This document shows, one piece after another, positions 1 to 7,094 of a DNA stretch of 16,293 nt (position 1 is its first letter; each line of letters opens with the position of its first letter). Both the position numbers and the translations under genes were made by a program. Source of the DNA: Dehalococcoidia bacterium (GTDB taxonomy: Bacteria; Chloroflexota; Dehalococcoidia; Dehalococcoidales; BS750m-G39). The DNA is taken from the NCBI GenBank assembly GCA_030640325.1, contig DAOWJM010000151.1, positions 1 through 16,293 on the forward strand, written 5' to 3'. Below the pieces are notes generated by a model. The model was not told the origin of the DNA and did not search any database. It was given only the letters and a program-made list of their open reading frames with translations.

Positions 1-2261
1 AGCCCGGCATCAACATCAACTATAAGCTGATTAAGCTCAGAGATAATCCACCTATCAAGCTCCGATTGCTCTACTGAAGCTCCCTCCCCGCCGGGGGTGA
101 AGTGGTCAATATCGGCATAGGTGACAAAGAAGGAATAGACATTCCACAGGGTGGATAAAAAGCGGCGTGTTACTTCAGCCACCATATCCTCAGAGAAACG
201 GCATACATTGCCCGGCGGGGCGGCAGTGAAGAAATACCAGCGCAAAGCGTCAGCCCCATACCTATTGATTACCGCCCAGGGCTCAACCACATTCCCCTTA
301 GCCTTGCTCATCTTCTCCCCCCTGGCATCAAGGATGTGCCCCAGGCAGATAACATTGTTGAAACAGGGGCGGTCGAACAGCAAGGTAGATATGGCATGAA
401 GGCTATAAAACCAGCCGCGAGTCTGGTCAACCGCTTCACTGATATAATCGGCGGGAAATCGCCCGTCCTCAAGCAAGGTATCATTCTCAAAGGGATAGTG
501 CCACTGCCCTATTGGCATGGCTCCCGAATCAAACCAGCAGTCAATTACCTCTGGCACCCGTCTCATCTCTGCGCCACACTTGGGACAATCAAAGGTCAGC
601 TCATCAACAAAGGGACGGTGCAAATCTAATGGCTGCTTAAACCCGGAGAACCCCTGCTTATTCTCCAATTCCCCTACACTGCCCACGCATTCATAGCTGC
701 CACAAGATTCACAATGCCAGATAGGCAGTGGCGTTCCCCAATATCTCTCCCGGGAGAAAGCCCAGTCCACATTATTTTGAAGCCAATCACCGAACCGCCC
801 ATACTTGATATGCTCCGGATACCAGTTTATCTCATCATTTCTGGCAATAAGGTCGTCTTTCACCGCTGTTGTCCTGATATACCAGGTCTGCTTGGCATAG
901 TAGAGGAGGGGGGTCTCACAGCGCCAGCAGAAGGGATAGGTATGGCGAATGGTCTCGCTTCGAAAGAGCAGCCCTCTTGACTTCAGGTCATCAAGAATAA
1001 GGGAGTCAGCGTCTTTGACAAATAAGCCGGAGAAGGGATAATTTCCGGTGACTTTACCCTGCAAATCTACCGGGTGGACAAAATCCAAGAGATTATCAAG
1101 CCCTGCCTGATAGTCAACCTCACCATAGGCAGGAGCCATATGCACTATGCCTGTCCCCTCCCCCAAAGAGACGAAGTCGGTGGCAATAACAGGGTAATTT
1201 AATATGCCACCCTTCTTCCATATTATATCTGATGAAGGCTCTCCAGATTCTTTTAATACGTCCATTCTGGCAATAGGAACGTTGAACTCATTGGGGTTAA
1301 ATAAAGGCTCATACCTCAAATCTACTAAGTCGTTGCCAGTGACCTTCGCTATTACAGACACATCACCCAACCCCACTAAAGCACACAAGGTGTCAGCCAT
1401 AATAATATATTCATTATCTACCTCTACAATGGCATAATCAGCATCAGCAGCTACCGCTAAAGCCGTGTTACCCGGCAGAGTCCATGGTGTAGTAGTCCAC
1501 GCCAGTAAATAAACAGGCTTATCCTTAACAAGGTCAAGAAGCCATCCAGCAAAATCAGCCACTCTGTCACCATAACCACCCCGTAACTTATCAAGAAAGC
1601 CTGGCTCTGAGTATAACGATTTAGCAATCTTGAACTTTATGTAAACTGAAGGGTCGTCGGCATCCTGATAGCCAAGGGCAACCTCATGGGAGCTGAGGGA
1701 GGTGCCACAGCGGGGGCAATGGGGGGTAACCTTATAGCCCTGATACACCAGCCCCCTATCCCACATCCCCTTTATTGCCCACCAGCAGGTCTCAATGTAA
1801 TTATTGTCCATGGTGATATAAGGGTGCTCCAGGTCAACCCAGAAGGCGATGCGCTCGGTAATTGCCTCCCACTCCTTGAGGTAGCCAAAGACACTCTCCC
1901 GACAGCGGGCGTTAAATCGGTCAATGCCATATTTTTCAATCTCTGTCTTGCTGGAAAAGCCGAGTTCCTTCTCCACCTCCAGCTCTATGGGCAACCCATG
2001 AGTATCCCAGCCAGCGATGCGCGGGGTATAATAGCCCTTCATCGCCTTATAGCGGGGTATGACATCTTTAAAGACACGAGCCAGCACATGATGTATCCCT
2101 GGGCTGCCGTTAGCCGTAGGTGGTCCCTCATATAATACAAAGCGACGACCACCCCGGCGAGCTTCCACGCTCCGCTGGAAGACGTTTTTGCTTCTCCACA
2201 AGCCAAGTATACTCTCCTCAAGCTGTGGAAAATTCACCTTACTACCAACATGATGAAACAT
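1..2261 (-). CDS. ileS: Isoleucyl-tRNA synthetase, type 2 (eukaryote-like), 3' end outside window
   Basis: It charges tRNA-Ile with isoleucine in the cytoplasm. From ATG at 2261 the frame is open for 753 codons and runs off the left edge, so the rest of the anticodon-binding region is missing. The class I signature GIHH (HIGH-type) is at residues 55-58 in the context GPPTANGSPGIHH. The second signature, KMSKA, is at 650-654. The motifs GWDTHGLPIELEVEKELG, CPRCGTSLSSHE and WTTTPWTLPGNTALAV match the type-2 branch that resembles eukaryotic cytosolic enzymes, not the usual bacterial type 1. Some known type-2 enzymes resist pseudomonic acid (mupirocin); whether this one does is inference. The ribosome site GAGAGG lies 5 nt before the ATG. 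A T-box leader sits directly upstream. The final KMSKS serine is Ala, a tolerated variant. The identification is firm and the type assignment is strong. Confidence 0.96.
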   Translation of the reverse strand, partial: MFHHVGSKVNFPQLEESILGLWRSKNVFQRSVEARRGGRRFVLYEGPPTANGSPGIHHVLARVFKDVIPRYKAMKGYYTPRIAGWDTHGLPIELEVEKELGFSSKTEIEKYGIDRFNARCRESVFGYLKEWEAITERIAFWVDLEHPYITMDNNYIETCWWAIKGMWDRGLVYQGYKVTPHCPRCGTSLSSHEVALGYQDADDPSVYIKFKIAKSLYSEPGFLDKLRGGYGDRVADFAGWLLDLVKDKPVYLLAWTTTPWTLPGNTALAVAADADYAIVEVDNEYIIMADTLCALVGLGDVSVIAKVTGNDLVDLRYEPLFNPNEFNVPIARMDVLKESGEPSSDIIWKKGGILNYPVIATDFVSLGEGTGIVHMAPAYGEVDYQAGLDNLLDFVHPVDLQGKVTGNYPFSGLFVKDADSLILDDLKSRGLLFRSETIRHTYPFCWRCETPLLYYAKQTWYIRTTAVKDDLIARNDEINWYPEHIKYGRFGDWLQNNVDWAFSRERYWGTPLPIWHCESCGSYECVGSVGELENKQGFSGFKQPLDLHRPFVDELTFDCPKCGAEMRRVPEVIDCWFDSGAMPIGQWHYPFENDTLLEDGRFPADYISEAVDQTRGWFYSLHAISTLLFDRPCFNNVICLGHILDARGEKMSKAKGNVVEPWAVINRYGADALRWYFFTAAPPGNVCRFSEDMVAEVTRRFLSTLWNVYSFFVTYADIDHFTPGGEGASVEQSELDRWIISELNQLIVDVDAG

Positions 2262-2279
2262 AAAAACCTCTCTATATAT

Positions 2280-2305
2280 AAAAGTCCCGCCCTCTAGGGA
2301 CGGGA
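2280..2305 (-). terminator. Regulatory terminator of the ileS T-box
   Basis: The minus-strand hairpin TCCCGTCCC-TAGA-GGGCGGGA has a 4-nt loop and one bulged T, and is followed by CTTTTATATA. It lies just 3' of the T-box core. It would form when tRNA-Ile is charged and compete with the antiterminator made by the core sequence. Confidence 0.85.
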
Positions 2306-2566
2306 TTTATTACACCCGCGGTACCACCCTACTTCCCCCGCCCGAGGCAGGGGCACTCCTTCAGGGCACACCCTTATGCCCTCGTCAATGATAACGGCTG
2401 ACGCTACCGACCAAGTCTACTAAGTGGTCTAGCCTTACAATCCACCGTTCGGTTGGTGGCTCGGGAGTGATTTTCAGGGGACGGTCACATCTGCTTCCAC
2501 CCTACCAGACTCGCTGGAGAGACCCTATCTCCCTTACTCCTCTCCGTCACTGCCTTTTCAAGCTAA
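2280..2566 (-). ncRNA. T-box leader (tRNA-Ile sensing) of ileS
   Basis: This fills the 349-nt gap between jag and ileS. The T-box core AGGGTGGTACCGCGGGTG lies at 2330-2313. Upstream are typical Stem I elements: the motif GGTGGAAGC near 2501-2493 and an AGAGGAGTAA segment near the 5' end. In the specifier loop ATC (Ile) at 2471-2469 sits in GAAAATCACTCCCGAG, the usual setting for Ile leaders. Known mechanism: uncharged tRNA-Ile pairs with the specifier and the TGG of the core, stabilises the antiterminator and lets ileS be transcribed. Stem boundaries were judged by eye. Confidence 0.95.
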
Positions 2567-2595
2567 AGGTTAGCACAGTTCGACCAATAAATCAA
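2567..2595 (-). promoter_or_regulatory. Probable sigma-70-type promoter of the ileS T-box transcript
   Basis: On the minus strand TTGATT (2595-2590), a 17-nt spacer and TAACCT (2572-2567) preceded by TG (extended -10) lie just upstream of the T-box. The -10 matches the consensus at only three positions, so the support is spacing, the TG and location. Initiation near 2560 would give a leader of about 300 nt. Confidence 0.5.
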
Positions 2596-2610
2596 ATCGA
2601 ACCGATTCAG

Positions 2611-3279
2611 CTATGACTCCTTGGGCATAATAACCACCTTACGAGCCTCGCCCTCACCAACGCTCTCAGTGGTAACATCAGGGTCATCAGCTAAAGCAAG
2701 GTGGATAATGCGCCTCTCATAAGCCAGCATAGGCTCTAGGGCAAATGCTCTTCCCATAACCTTCACCTGCTCCGCCATACGCCTGGCTAAAGCCTGTAAT
2801 GCCTCATAGCGGCGTTGTTTATACCCTTCCACATCAATAACTATAGGCACTCGAGCCTTCGTCTGATGAGCTACGATAAGTCTGACAATATACTGTAGAG
2901 ATGAGAGGGTCTGCCCACGCCGCCCAATCAAGATACCAAGGTCATCACCTGTTACATCAAGGGCGATGACATCAGAAGCCCCTCCACCTCCCTCAACAGG
3001 AGGTTTAGTTTGAGACACGACAGATGCCACCACCCCCATCCGAGCAAGAAGGGTCTCTAAGACCCCCTTTGTCGCATCAGCTATTTCGCTCCCTTCCTCG
3101 GGCGCCATCACCAATGACCGCACTCTCACCGTGGCTTCCTCAGCCCCCAGACCGAGGATGCCATGCTTACCCTCTTTTACGACGGTGACCTCCACCTCTT
3201 CTCGGGTGACGCCTAATTGCTCTAAGGCTTTTTGGATAGCCTCCTCCACGGTCTTGGCGCTCACTTCCAGATTCTTCAT
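2611..3279 (-). CDS. jag: Jag/KhpB RNA-binding protein
   Basis: This 222-residue protein has three parts. The N-terminal Jag-N domain (about 1-50) begins MKNLEVSAKTVEEAI and includes VKEGKHGILGLGAE. A linker follows. The KH domain has the GxxG loop as IGRRGQ, and the C-terminal R3H-like segment contains MLAYERRIIHLAL. KhpB/Jag proteins bind RNA, often with KhpA, and are linked to cell elongation and division in Gram-positive bacteria. The gene normally follows yidC, as here. I chose ATG at 3279 because the Jag-N domain starts there and AGAAGG lies 8 nt upstream. The frame is open further upstream to 3462, but that stretch is out-of-frame yidC. The start lies inside yidC (113-nt overlap), so translational coupling is likely. 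Confidence 0.93.
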   Translation of the reverse strand: MKNLEVSAKTVEEAIQKALEQLGVTREEVEVTVVKEGKHGILGLGAEEATVRVRSLVMAPEEGSEIADATKGVLETLLARMGVVASVVSQTKPPVEGGGGASDVIALDVTGDDLGILIGRRGQTLSSLQYIVRLIVAHQTKARVPIVIDVEGYKQRRYEALQALARRMAEQVKVMGRAFALEPMLAYERRIIHLALADDPDVTTESVGEGEARKVVIMPKES

Positions 3280-4120
3280 AGCCCAAACCTTCTTCCTCTG
3301 TAGAACTCGGCACAACAATATCGGCACCGCCTGAAGGTGCTTCCTCTGCCTGGGCGATGCGTTGCTTATACTTTTTATCCCTAGCAATTTGTTTTCTCGG
3401 CGCTGATTTAACCAGACCTCCCCACCCGGTAACAAAATACTGGATACCGATTCTGATAACACTTGAAGTCACCCAGAAAAGACCCAGCCCACTGGGAAAT
3501 GATAGGGTAATGAAAGCAAACATAATTGGCATCATCCACAGCATCATGGTGCTCTGTGTCTGCTGCTTGGGGTCAGCAGTTGGTGTCATTATCATCTTCT
3601 GCTGCAACCACATCGTTCCCCCCACCAAGAGTGCTAGGACCATGTCACCTGTAGCTAAGTTCAACCAAAGGAACTCATTCTGCAAAGGCAGCGTGGAATA
3701 TACTATCGGCCAGGAATAAAGATACTGAGACAGTCCCAGCAAATTCTCAGGGATTACCGCTAGAACCCGCATTATTGACTGGAATAGAGCTATCCAGATG
3801 GGCATCTGGATTAACATGGGCAGTAGGCAACCGGCAGGACTTACCCCAGACTCCTTATACATCTGCATCTGCTCTTTAGCCAGTTTTTGTTTATCCTTGG
3901 GATACTTCTTCTGAAGCTCGGCAAGCTTCGGCTGAAGAGATTGCATTGCCTTAGATGCACGAATCTGCTTCATGGTAAGCGGATACATCAAGACGTTAAC
4001 CACAATAGTCAGCGCAATAATAGCCAGCCCAAAGCTATTGAATAAATACTGAGACAGCACAATGAGGGTGTTTATCACTGGCTGCATAGCAACTAAATTC
4101 CATATATCCCCTATACCCAC
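3167..4120 (-). CDS. yidC: YidC/Oxa1/Alb3 membrane protein insertase
   Basis: This 317-residue protein inserts and folds inner-membrane proteins, alone or with SecYEG. The short form lacks the large periplasmic domain of proteobacterial YidC. Hydrophobic segments fall near 15-48, 95-115, 145-170 and 190-230. Between the first two lies the charged cytoplasmic region KQIRASKAMQSLQPKLAELQKKYPKDKQ, given here only as its position around residues 50-80 with its Lys/Gln-rich character. The motif SPAGCLLPMLIQMPIW is family-typical. The start is GTG at 4120 with GAGGT 9 nt upstream. The last 37 codons overlap jag in another frame and encode an Arg/Gly-rich tail ending RRGGGHRRKRG. Basic tails bind ribosomes in some YidC/Oxa1 proteins; that role here is inferred. 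Confidence 0.94.
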   Translation of the reverse strand: MGIGDIWNLVAMQPVINTLIVLSQYLFNSFGLAIIALTIVVNVLMYPLTMKQIRASKAMQSLQPKLAELQKKYPKDKQKLAKEQMQMYKESGVSPAGCLLPMLIQMPIWIALFQSIMRVLAVIPENLLGLSQYLYSWPIVYSTLPLQNEFLWLNLATGDMVLALLVGGTMWLQQKMIMTPTADPKQQTQSTMMLWMMPIMFAFITLSFPSGLGLFWVTSSVIRIGIQYFVTGWGGLVKSAPRKQIARDKKYKQRIAQAEEAPSGGADIVVPSSTEEEGLGYEESGSERQDRGGGYPKSLRAIRRHPRRGGGHRRKRG

Positions 4121-4139
4121 TGAACACTTACCTCACTTG

Positions 4140-5339
4140 CTACTTAACGGTTTGACTCCACAGCCTTGCCCCTGACTCTGCATTCAGGGCGTGAAGGTTT
4201 TGCTCCTGGCTATAAATATAGATAACTCCATCGCTGGCACAAAGGGGGGCATATATAGCTTCCTCCACATCAGCTAATAGCTCAATCTGGTTATCGGCGG
4301 CATCCAGAGTGTATATCTTGCCCTCCTCGGAAGCTATAATAATTGAGCCATCAACCAAAACAGGCCAGGAACAAACAGGGCTTCCCAGGTCAAGCCCAGC
4401 TACCTTACCACCATTTTCAGCATCTAAAGCATAAATCCTGCCGTCAAAACACCCGGCATAGATGGTATTATTACAAGCCACCGGTCTGGTCCAGAACCAT
4501 TTCTCAGGCTTGTTCTTAGCCTCGTCCTCGAGCGGGAACTGCCAAATTTGCTTGCCATTTGTGGCATCTACGGCATAAAGGTGCCGGTCAAAGGAGCCAA
4601 TATAAACCATATTATTATAGACCAGGGGGGTAGAAGCGATAGCCCCTTCAGTCTCAAACGGCTTCTCCCATTTCTGTTTGCCAGTAATAGCATCTATGGC
4701 ATAGAGCTTTTTATCGAAAGACCCTATGTATAGCGTCTCGCCATCAATAGCTGGGGTTGCCCAAATCTTATCCCCGGTGGGAAACTCCCATTGCTTATCA
4801 CCGGTGGCAGCATCCAGGGCATAGACCTTGCCATCAGAGCAACCGAAATAGACCTTGCCCAGAGCAACTACAACTCCACTAACAATGGGCTCCAGCTTCC
4901 CCTCACGGGGATATACCCATCTCAATGCCCCCGAACTGGAACTAATGGCATAAATCTTACCATTATAGCCGCCAACATAAACCAAATCCCCCACCACTGC
5001 CGGATTGCCATAGATAGCTACTGGTGTAGCTGGTGCTGCGCACCCAAATCCACCAGCGGCTGGCTCTGAGGCTTCCAGAGGAACTTCCCACAGGCGACTG
5101 CCATCTGATATATCCACAGCGACAAGCTTACCTTCCACGGATGGCGCCGCACAACCAAATCCACCAGCCTGCTTTAAGGCAGGGCACAAAAATAGAGTCC
5201 CATCGGCTATCGTCCCCCCTGAACCGCCTTCGGGTGCGGTCTTAATTCCAATACACCCCAAAACGGTTAGCCCAACCAAGAGCAAGATAACCAGCAAACA
5301 AATCTTGCTCATCGATACTGCATTATTTCTAATCCTCAC
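4140..5339 (-). CDS. PQQ-type beta-propeller lipoprotein
   Basis: This 399-residue exported lipoprotein has a hydrophobic signal segment (about 12-28) ending in a lipobox-like VLGC with Cys29. About eight repeats follow of the pattern G-K-x-Y-A-hydrophobic-D-A-x-x-G-x-x-x-W, for example GKVYALDAATGDKQWEF and RHLYAVDATNGKQIWQF, giving an eight-bladed PQQ_2/BamB-like propeller. No catalytic residues of quinoprotein dehydrogenases are evident, so a binding or scaffold role is more likely. The start is GTG at 5339 with GGAGGG 9 nt upstream; the internal ATG at 5312 lacks a well-placed ribosome site. It sits between yidD and yidC (gaps of 28 and 19 nt), a place usually without such a gene. The loop motif GGFGCAAP occurs twice, at 59-66 and 96-103. 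The specific function is unknown. Confidence 0.88.
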   Translation of the reverse strand: MRIRNNAVSMSKICLLVILLLVGLTVLGCIGIKTAPEGGSGGTIADGTLFLCPALKQAGGFGCAAPSVEGKLVAVDISDGSRLWEVPLEASEPAAGGFGCAAPATPVAIYGNPAVVGDLVYVGGYNGKIYAISSSSGALRWVYPREGKLEPIVSGVVVALGKVYFGCSDGKVYALDAATGDKQWEFPTGDKIWATPAIDGETLYIGSFDKKLYAIDAITGKQKWEKPFETEGAIASTPLVYNNMVYIGSFDRHLYAVDATNGKQIWQFPLEDEAKNKPEKWFWTRPVACNNTIYAGCFDGRIYALDAENGGKVAGLDLGSPVCSWPVLVDGSIIIASEEGKIYTLDAADNQIELLADVEEAIYAPLCASDGVIYIYSQEQNLHALNAESGARLWSQTVK

Positions 5340-5367
5340 TTACCTATTCCCTCCAAAAAGTCCAATA

Positions 5368-5577
5368 TCACGGCACAGGGTCATAGCCACCAGGATTAAA
5401 AGGATGGCAGCGAGCTATTCGCCTTGCCCCCAGCCATATCCCCTTAAACAAGCCAAACTTAGAGATAGCTTCACAGGTAAATTGAGAGCAGGTCGGGGCA
5501 AAGCGGCAGTTATGTGGCATAACCTGCGATATGGTAGACTGATAAAGTCTAATTAATTCTAAGGCAAGCCTTTTCAT
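5368..5577 (-). CDS. yidD: YidD membrane protein insertion efficiency factor
   Basis: This small 69-residue protein carries the family signature nearly complete: CRFAPTCSQF, EAISKFG, RRIARCHPFNPGGYDPVP. YidD is a membrane-associated protein that assists YidC-dependent insertion of inner-membrane proteins. The N-terminal helix LALELIRLYQSTIS is the usual amphipathic anchor. The ATG at 5577 lies inside the end of rnpA (29-nt overlap), a common arrangement that suggests translational coupling. The length matches the family. Confidence 0.95.
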   Translation of the reverse strand: MKRLALELIRLYQSTISQVMPHNCRFAPTCSQFTCEAISKFGLFKGIWLGARRIARCHPFNPGGYDPVP

Positions 5578-5917
5578 ATTCCCTCGCTAATAATCGAGCT
5601 TGGGATAATAAACCCTGAACCGATTTCTCCAGACTAGCGAAGCTAGCACCGGCTGCTCGAGGACGAGCAATAAATATAATATCCCATCCCGGCTCAAGTT
5701 GTGCTGAACGTAAGATTTCCCGAAGCAGACGCTTCACCCGATTTCTCACCACTGCCTTGCCCACTCGTCGGCTAACCGAGAAGCCATACCGGGACAAGGT
5801 AAGCCCGTTAGGCAAAGCCTTCATCACCACTAAATCGCTTATCCACGAGCTACCTTTATTATAAACCAACGCATATTGCTCTGACTTAGTAAGGTATTCT
5901 TTCCCTCGCATCGTCAT
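5549..5917 (-). CDS. rnpA: Ribonuclease P protein component
   Basis: This basic 122-residue protein is the protein subunit of RNase P, which removes 5' leaders from pre-tRNAs. The RNR signature is RRVGKAVVRNRVKRLLRE at residues 50-67, with conserved Arg58, Asn59 and Arg60. The central stretch RYGFSVSRRVGK is family-typical. The ATG at 5917 overlaps the rpmH stop as ATGA, so re-initiation after rpmH is likely. A second ATG two codons later (5911) is possible. The Shine-Dalgarno is weak, which fits coupling. Confidence 0.95.
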   Translation of the reverse strand: MTMRGKEYLTKSEQYALVYNKGSSWISDLVVMKALPNGLTLSRYGFSVSRRVGKAVVRNRVKRLLREILRSAQLEPGWDIIFIARPRAAGASFASLEKSVQGLLSQARLLAREYEKACLRIN

Positions 5918-6054
5918 ACCACAGTCAATCGCTTACGACCCTTAAGTCGTCTTGCTTTTAAGACAGCTCGCCCGCCTCGGGTACTCATTCTTGCCCGAAA
6001 GCCATGCTCGCGCTTCCTTGGAATCCTCTTTGGTTGATAAGTCCTCTTCGGCAC
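5914..6054 (-). CDS. rpmH: Ribosomal protein L34 (bL34)
   Basis: This 46-residue, strongly basic protein of the large ribosomal subunit reads MPKRTYQPKRIPRKREHGF at the start and RARMSTRGGRAVLKARR in the middle, the unmistakable L34 sequence. The start is GTG at 6054 with GGAG 5 nt upstream. The TGA stop overlaps the rnpA ATG. It is the first gene of the operon and lies behind a consensus promoter. Confidence 0.97.
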   Translation of the reverse strand: MPKRTYQPKRIPRKREHGFRARMSTRGGRAVLKARRLKGRKRLTVV

Positions 6055-6079
6055 TACAACTCCGTAATAGATTAGAATG

Positions 6080-6109
6080 ATTATACTTCCGCCGTCTCTG
6101 GGGTGTCAA
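6080..6109 (-). promoter_or_regulatory. Consensus promoter of the rpmH-rnpA-yidD-yidC-jag operon
   Basis: On the minus strand a perfect TTGACA (6109-6104), an 18-nt spacer and a perfect TATAAT (6085-6080) lie 25 nt upstream of the rpmH start. Both hexamers match the sigma-70/sigma-A consensus fully, which suits a highly expressed ribosomal protein operon. Transcription should begin near 6073. Confidence 0.9.
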
Positions 6110-6143
6110 TCCGAGGGGAATCTCAGAAAAGCTATAACCCTCT

Positions 6144-6183
6144 AAAAAACTACTTCCCCCTTCTCATTATCAAGGGAAGGGGG
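6144..6183 (-). terminator. Rho-independent terminator after rpsR
   Basis: On the minus strand CCCCCTTCCC (6183-6174) pairs with GAGAAGGGGG (6165-6156), ten base pairs including one G-T wobble, around an 8-nt loop. Six T residues follow at 6149-6144 after a 6-nt gap. It lies between the rpsF-ssb-rpsR operon and the rpmH promoter, where one operon should end. The gap before the T run makes it slightly atypical. Confidence 0.75.
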
Positions 6184-6252
6184 ATAAAGCGAATCCTGAG
6201 AAAATCGGATTTTTCTGGGTGCTTAAAGGGGATAAGGTTACCGAATATCAAA

Positions 6253-6555
6253 CTAATCGCGTATGCCAACGCCCCCTGTCTTATGGATATGAGCTGGTAC
6301 ATATGGCAGAAGGGCTAAATGCCGCGCCCTCTTTATAGCCAATGCCAGGGCACGCTGATGCTTAGCACAGGTACCAGTTTTACGGCGAGGCCCAATCTTT
6401 CCCCTATCCGATATGTAATGACGCAATTTAACCGGGTCTTTGTAGTCTATCACTTCGACCTTATCAACACAAAGAGAACAAAACTTGCGCCTCGGTATAT
6501 ACCTCGGCCTATTCTGCCTTTTGCTCCTTGGCTTATCAGATCTTCGTCCAGCCAC
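6253..6555 (-). CDS. rpsR: Ribosomal protein S18 (bS18), zinc-binding form
   Basis: This 100-residue small-subunit protein has the S18 core IDYKDPVKLRHYISDRGKI and KRARHLALLPY. It keeps Cys26, Cys29, Cys63 and His66 (CSLC and CAKH), so it is probably the zinc-binding (C+) variant. The start is GTG at 6555; no ATG is available and the frame is closed by a stop shortly upstream. A strong AGGAGGG lies about 20 nt before the GTG, further than usual, so the exact start is less sure than the identity. It is the last gene of rpsF-ssb-rpsR. Confidence 0.95.
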   Translation of the reverse strand: MAGRRSDKPRSKRQNRPRYIPRRKFCSLCVDKVEVIDYKDPVKLRHYISDRGKIGPRRKTGTCAKHQRALALAIKRARHLALLPYVPAHIHKTGGVGIRD

Positions 6556-6598
6556 CTTTTCTAAGTTACCTAAACCCTCCTAATAAATTTGCCGAATT

Positions 6599-7036
6599 CT
6601 AACCTTCGTCGGAAAATGGAAGGTCCTCCCCCGGCTCTGGTTCACCAGCACCAACTTCACCAGCACCAACTTCCTCAGCCCCCTCCCCGGGAAGAGGAGC
6701 TAATACCTGCCTATCAAGAAAGAGCACCCTGTTAGCAACTATCTCAGTTCGAGAGCGCCTCTGCCCATCCTGACCTTCCCAGGTACGGGTATGAAGCCTG
6801 CCCTCAGCATAAACACGCTGACCTTTAGTCAGAAACTGGTTGCAATTTTCAGCTAGCCTATTCCAAGCGACCACCGTAAACCACTCCGTCTCCTGCTTAC
6901 GCTCACCATCGGGGGTGGTATACACCCGGTTAGTGGCAACACGAAATGAGGTTACGGGACTGCCATTAGGGGTGAACCGCATTTCGGGTTCAGTCCCAAC
7001 ATTTCCTATAATCATCACTTTGTTTAACGTCAACAT
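6599..7036 (-). CDS. ssb: Single-stranded DNA-binding protein
   Basis: This 145-residue protein coats single-stranded DNA in replication and repair. An OB-fold fills residues 1-110, with the family start LNKVMIIGNVGTEPEMRFT and the motifs SFRVATNR, ETEWFTVVAWNRLAE and GQRVYAEGRL. An acidic Gly/Glu-rich linker follows, containing a short duplicated GAGEV/GAGEP unit. The protein-interaction tip is DLPF, but the chain continues with SDEG, so the tip is not terminal as in E. coli SSB. The ATG at 7036 has AAGGAG 9 nt upstream. It lies between rpsF and rpsR, the classical arrangement. Confidence 0.96.
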   Translation of the reverse strand: MLTLNKVMIIGNVGTEPEMRFTPNGSPVTSFRVATNRVYTTPDGERKQETEWFTVVAWNRLAENCNQFLTKGQRVYAEGRLHTRTWEGQDGQRRSRTEIVANRVLFLDRQVLAPLPGEGAEEVGAGEVGAGEPEPGEDLPFSDEG

Positions 7037-7094
7037 CGCCCTAAACTCCTTTCGCCCTCCTCCAACATCCGTAGGAAACAGGCGTTTCTCCTGA

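Noticed and set aside
3280..3462. Upstream extension of jag to 3462
   Set aside because: The extra 61 residues are yidC DNA in the wrong frame; the conserved Jag-N domain begins at 3279 with a ribosome site.
6184..6230. Second AT-rich hairpin near AAAATCGGATTTTT as a terminator
   Set aside because: The stem is only about six weak pairs and no T run follows in the right orientation; the hairpin at 6144-6183 is much stronger.
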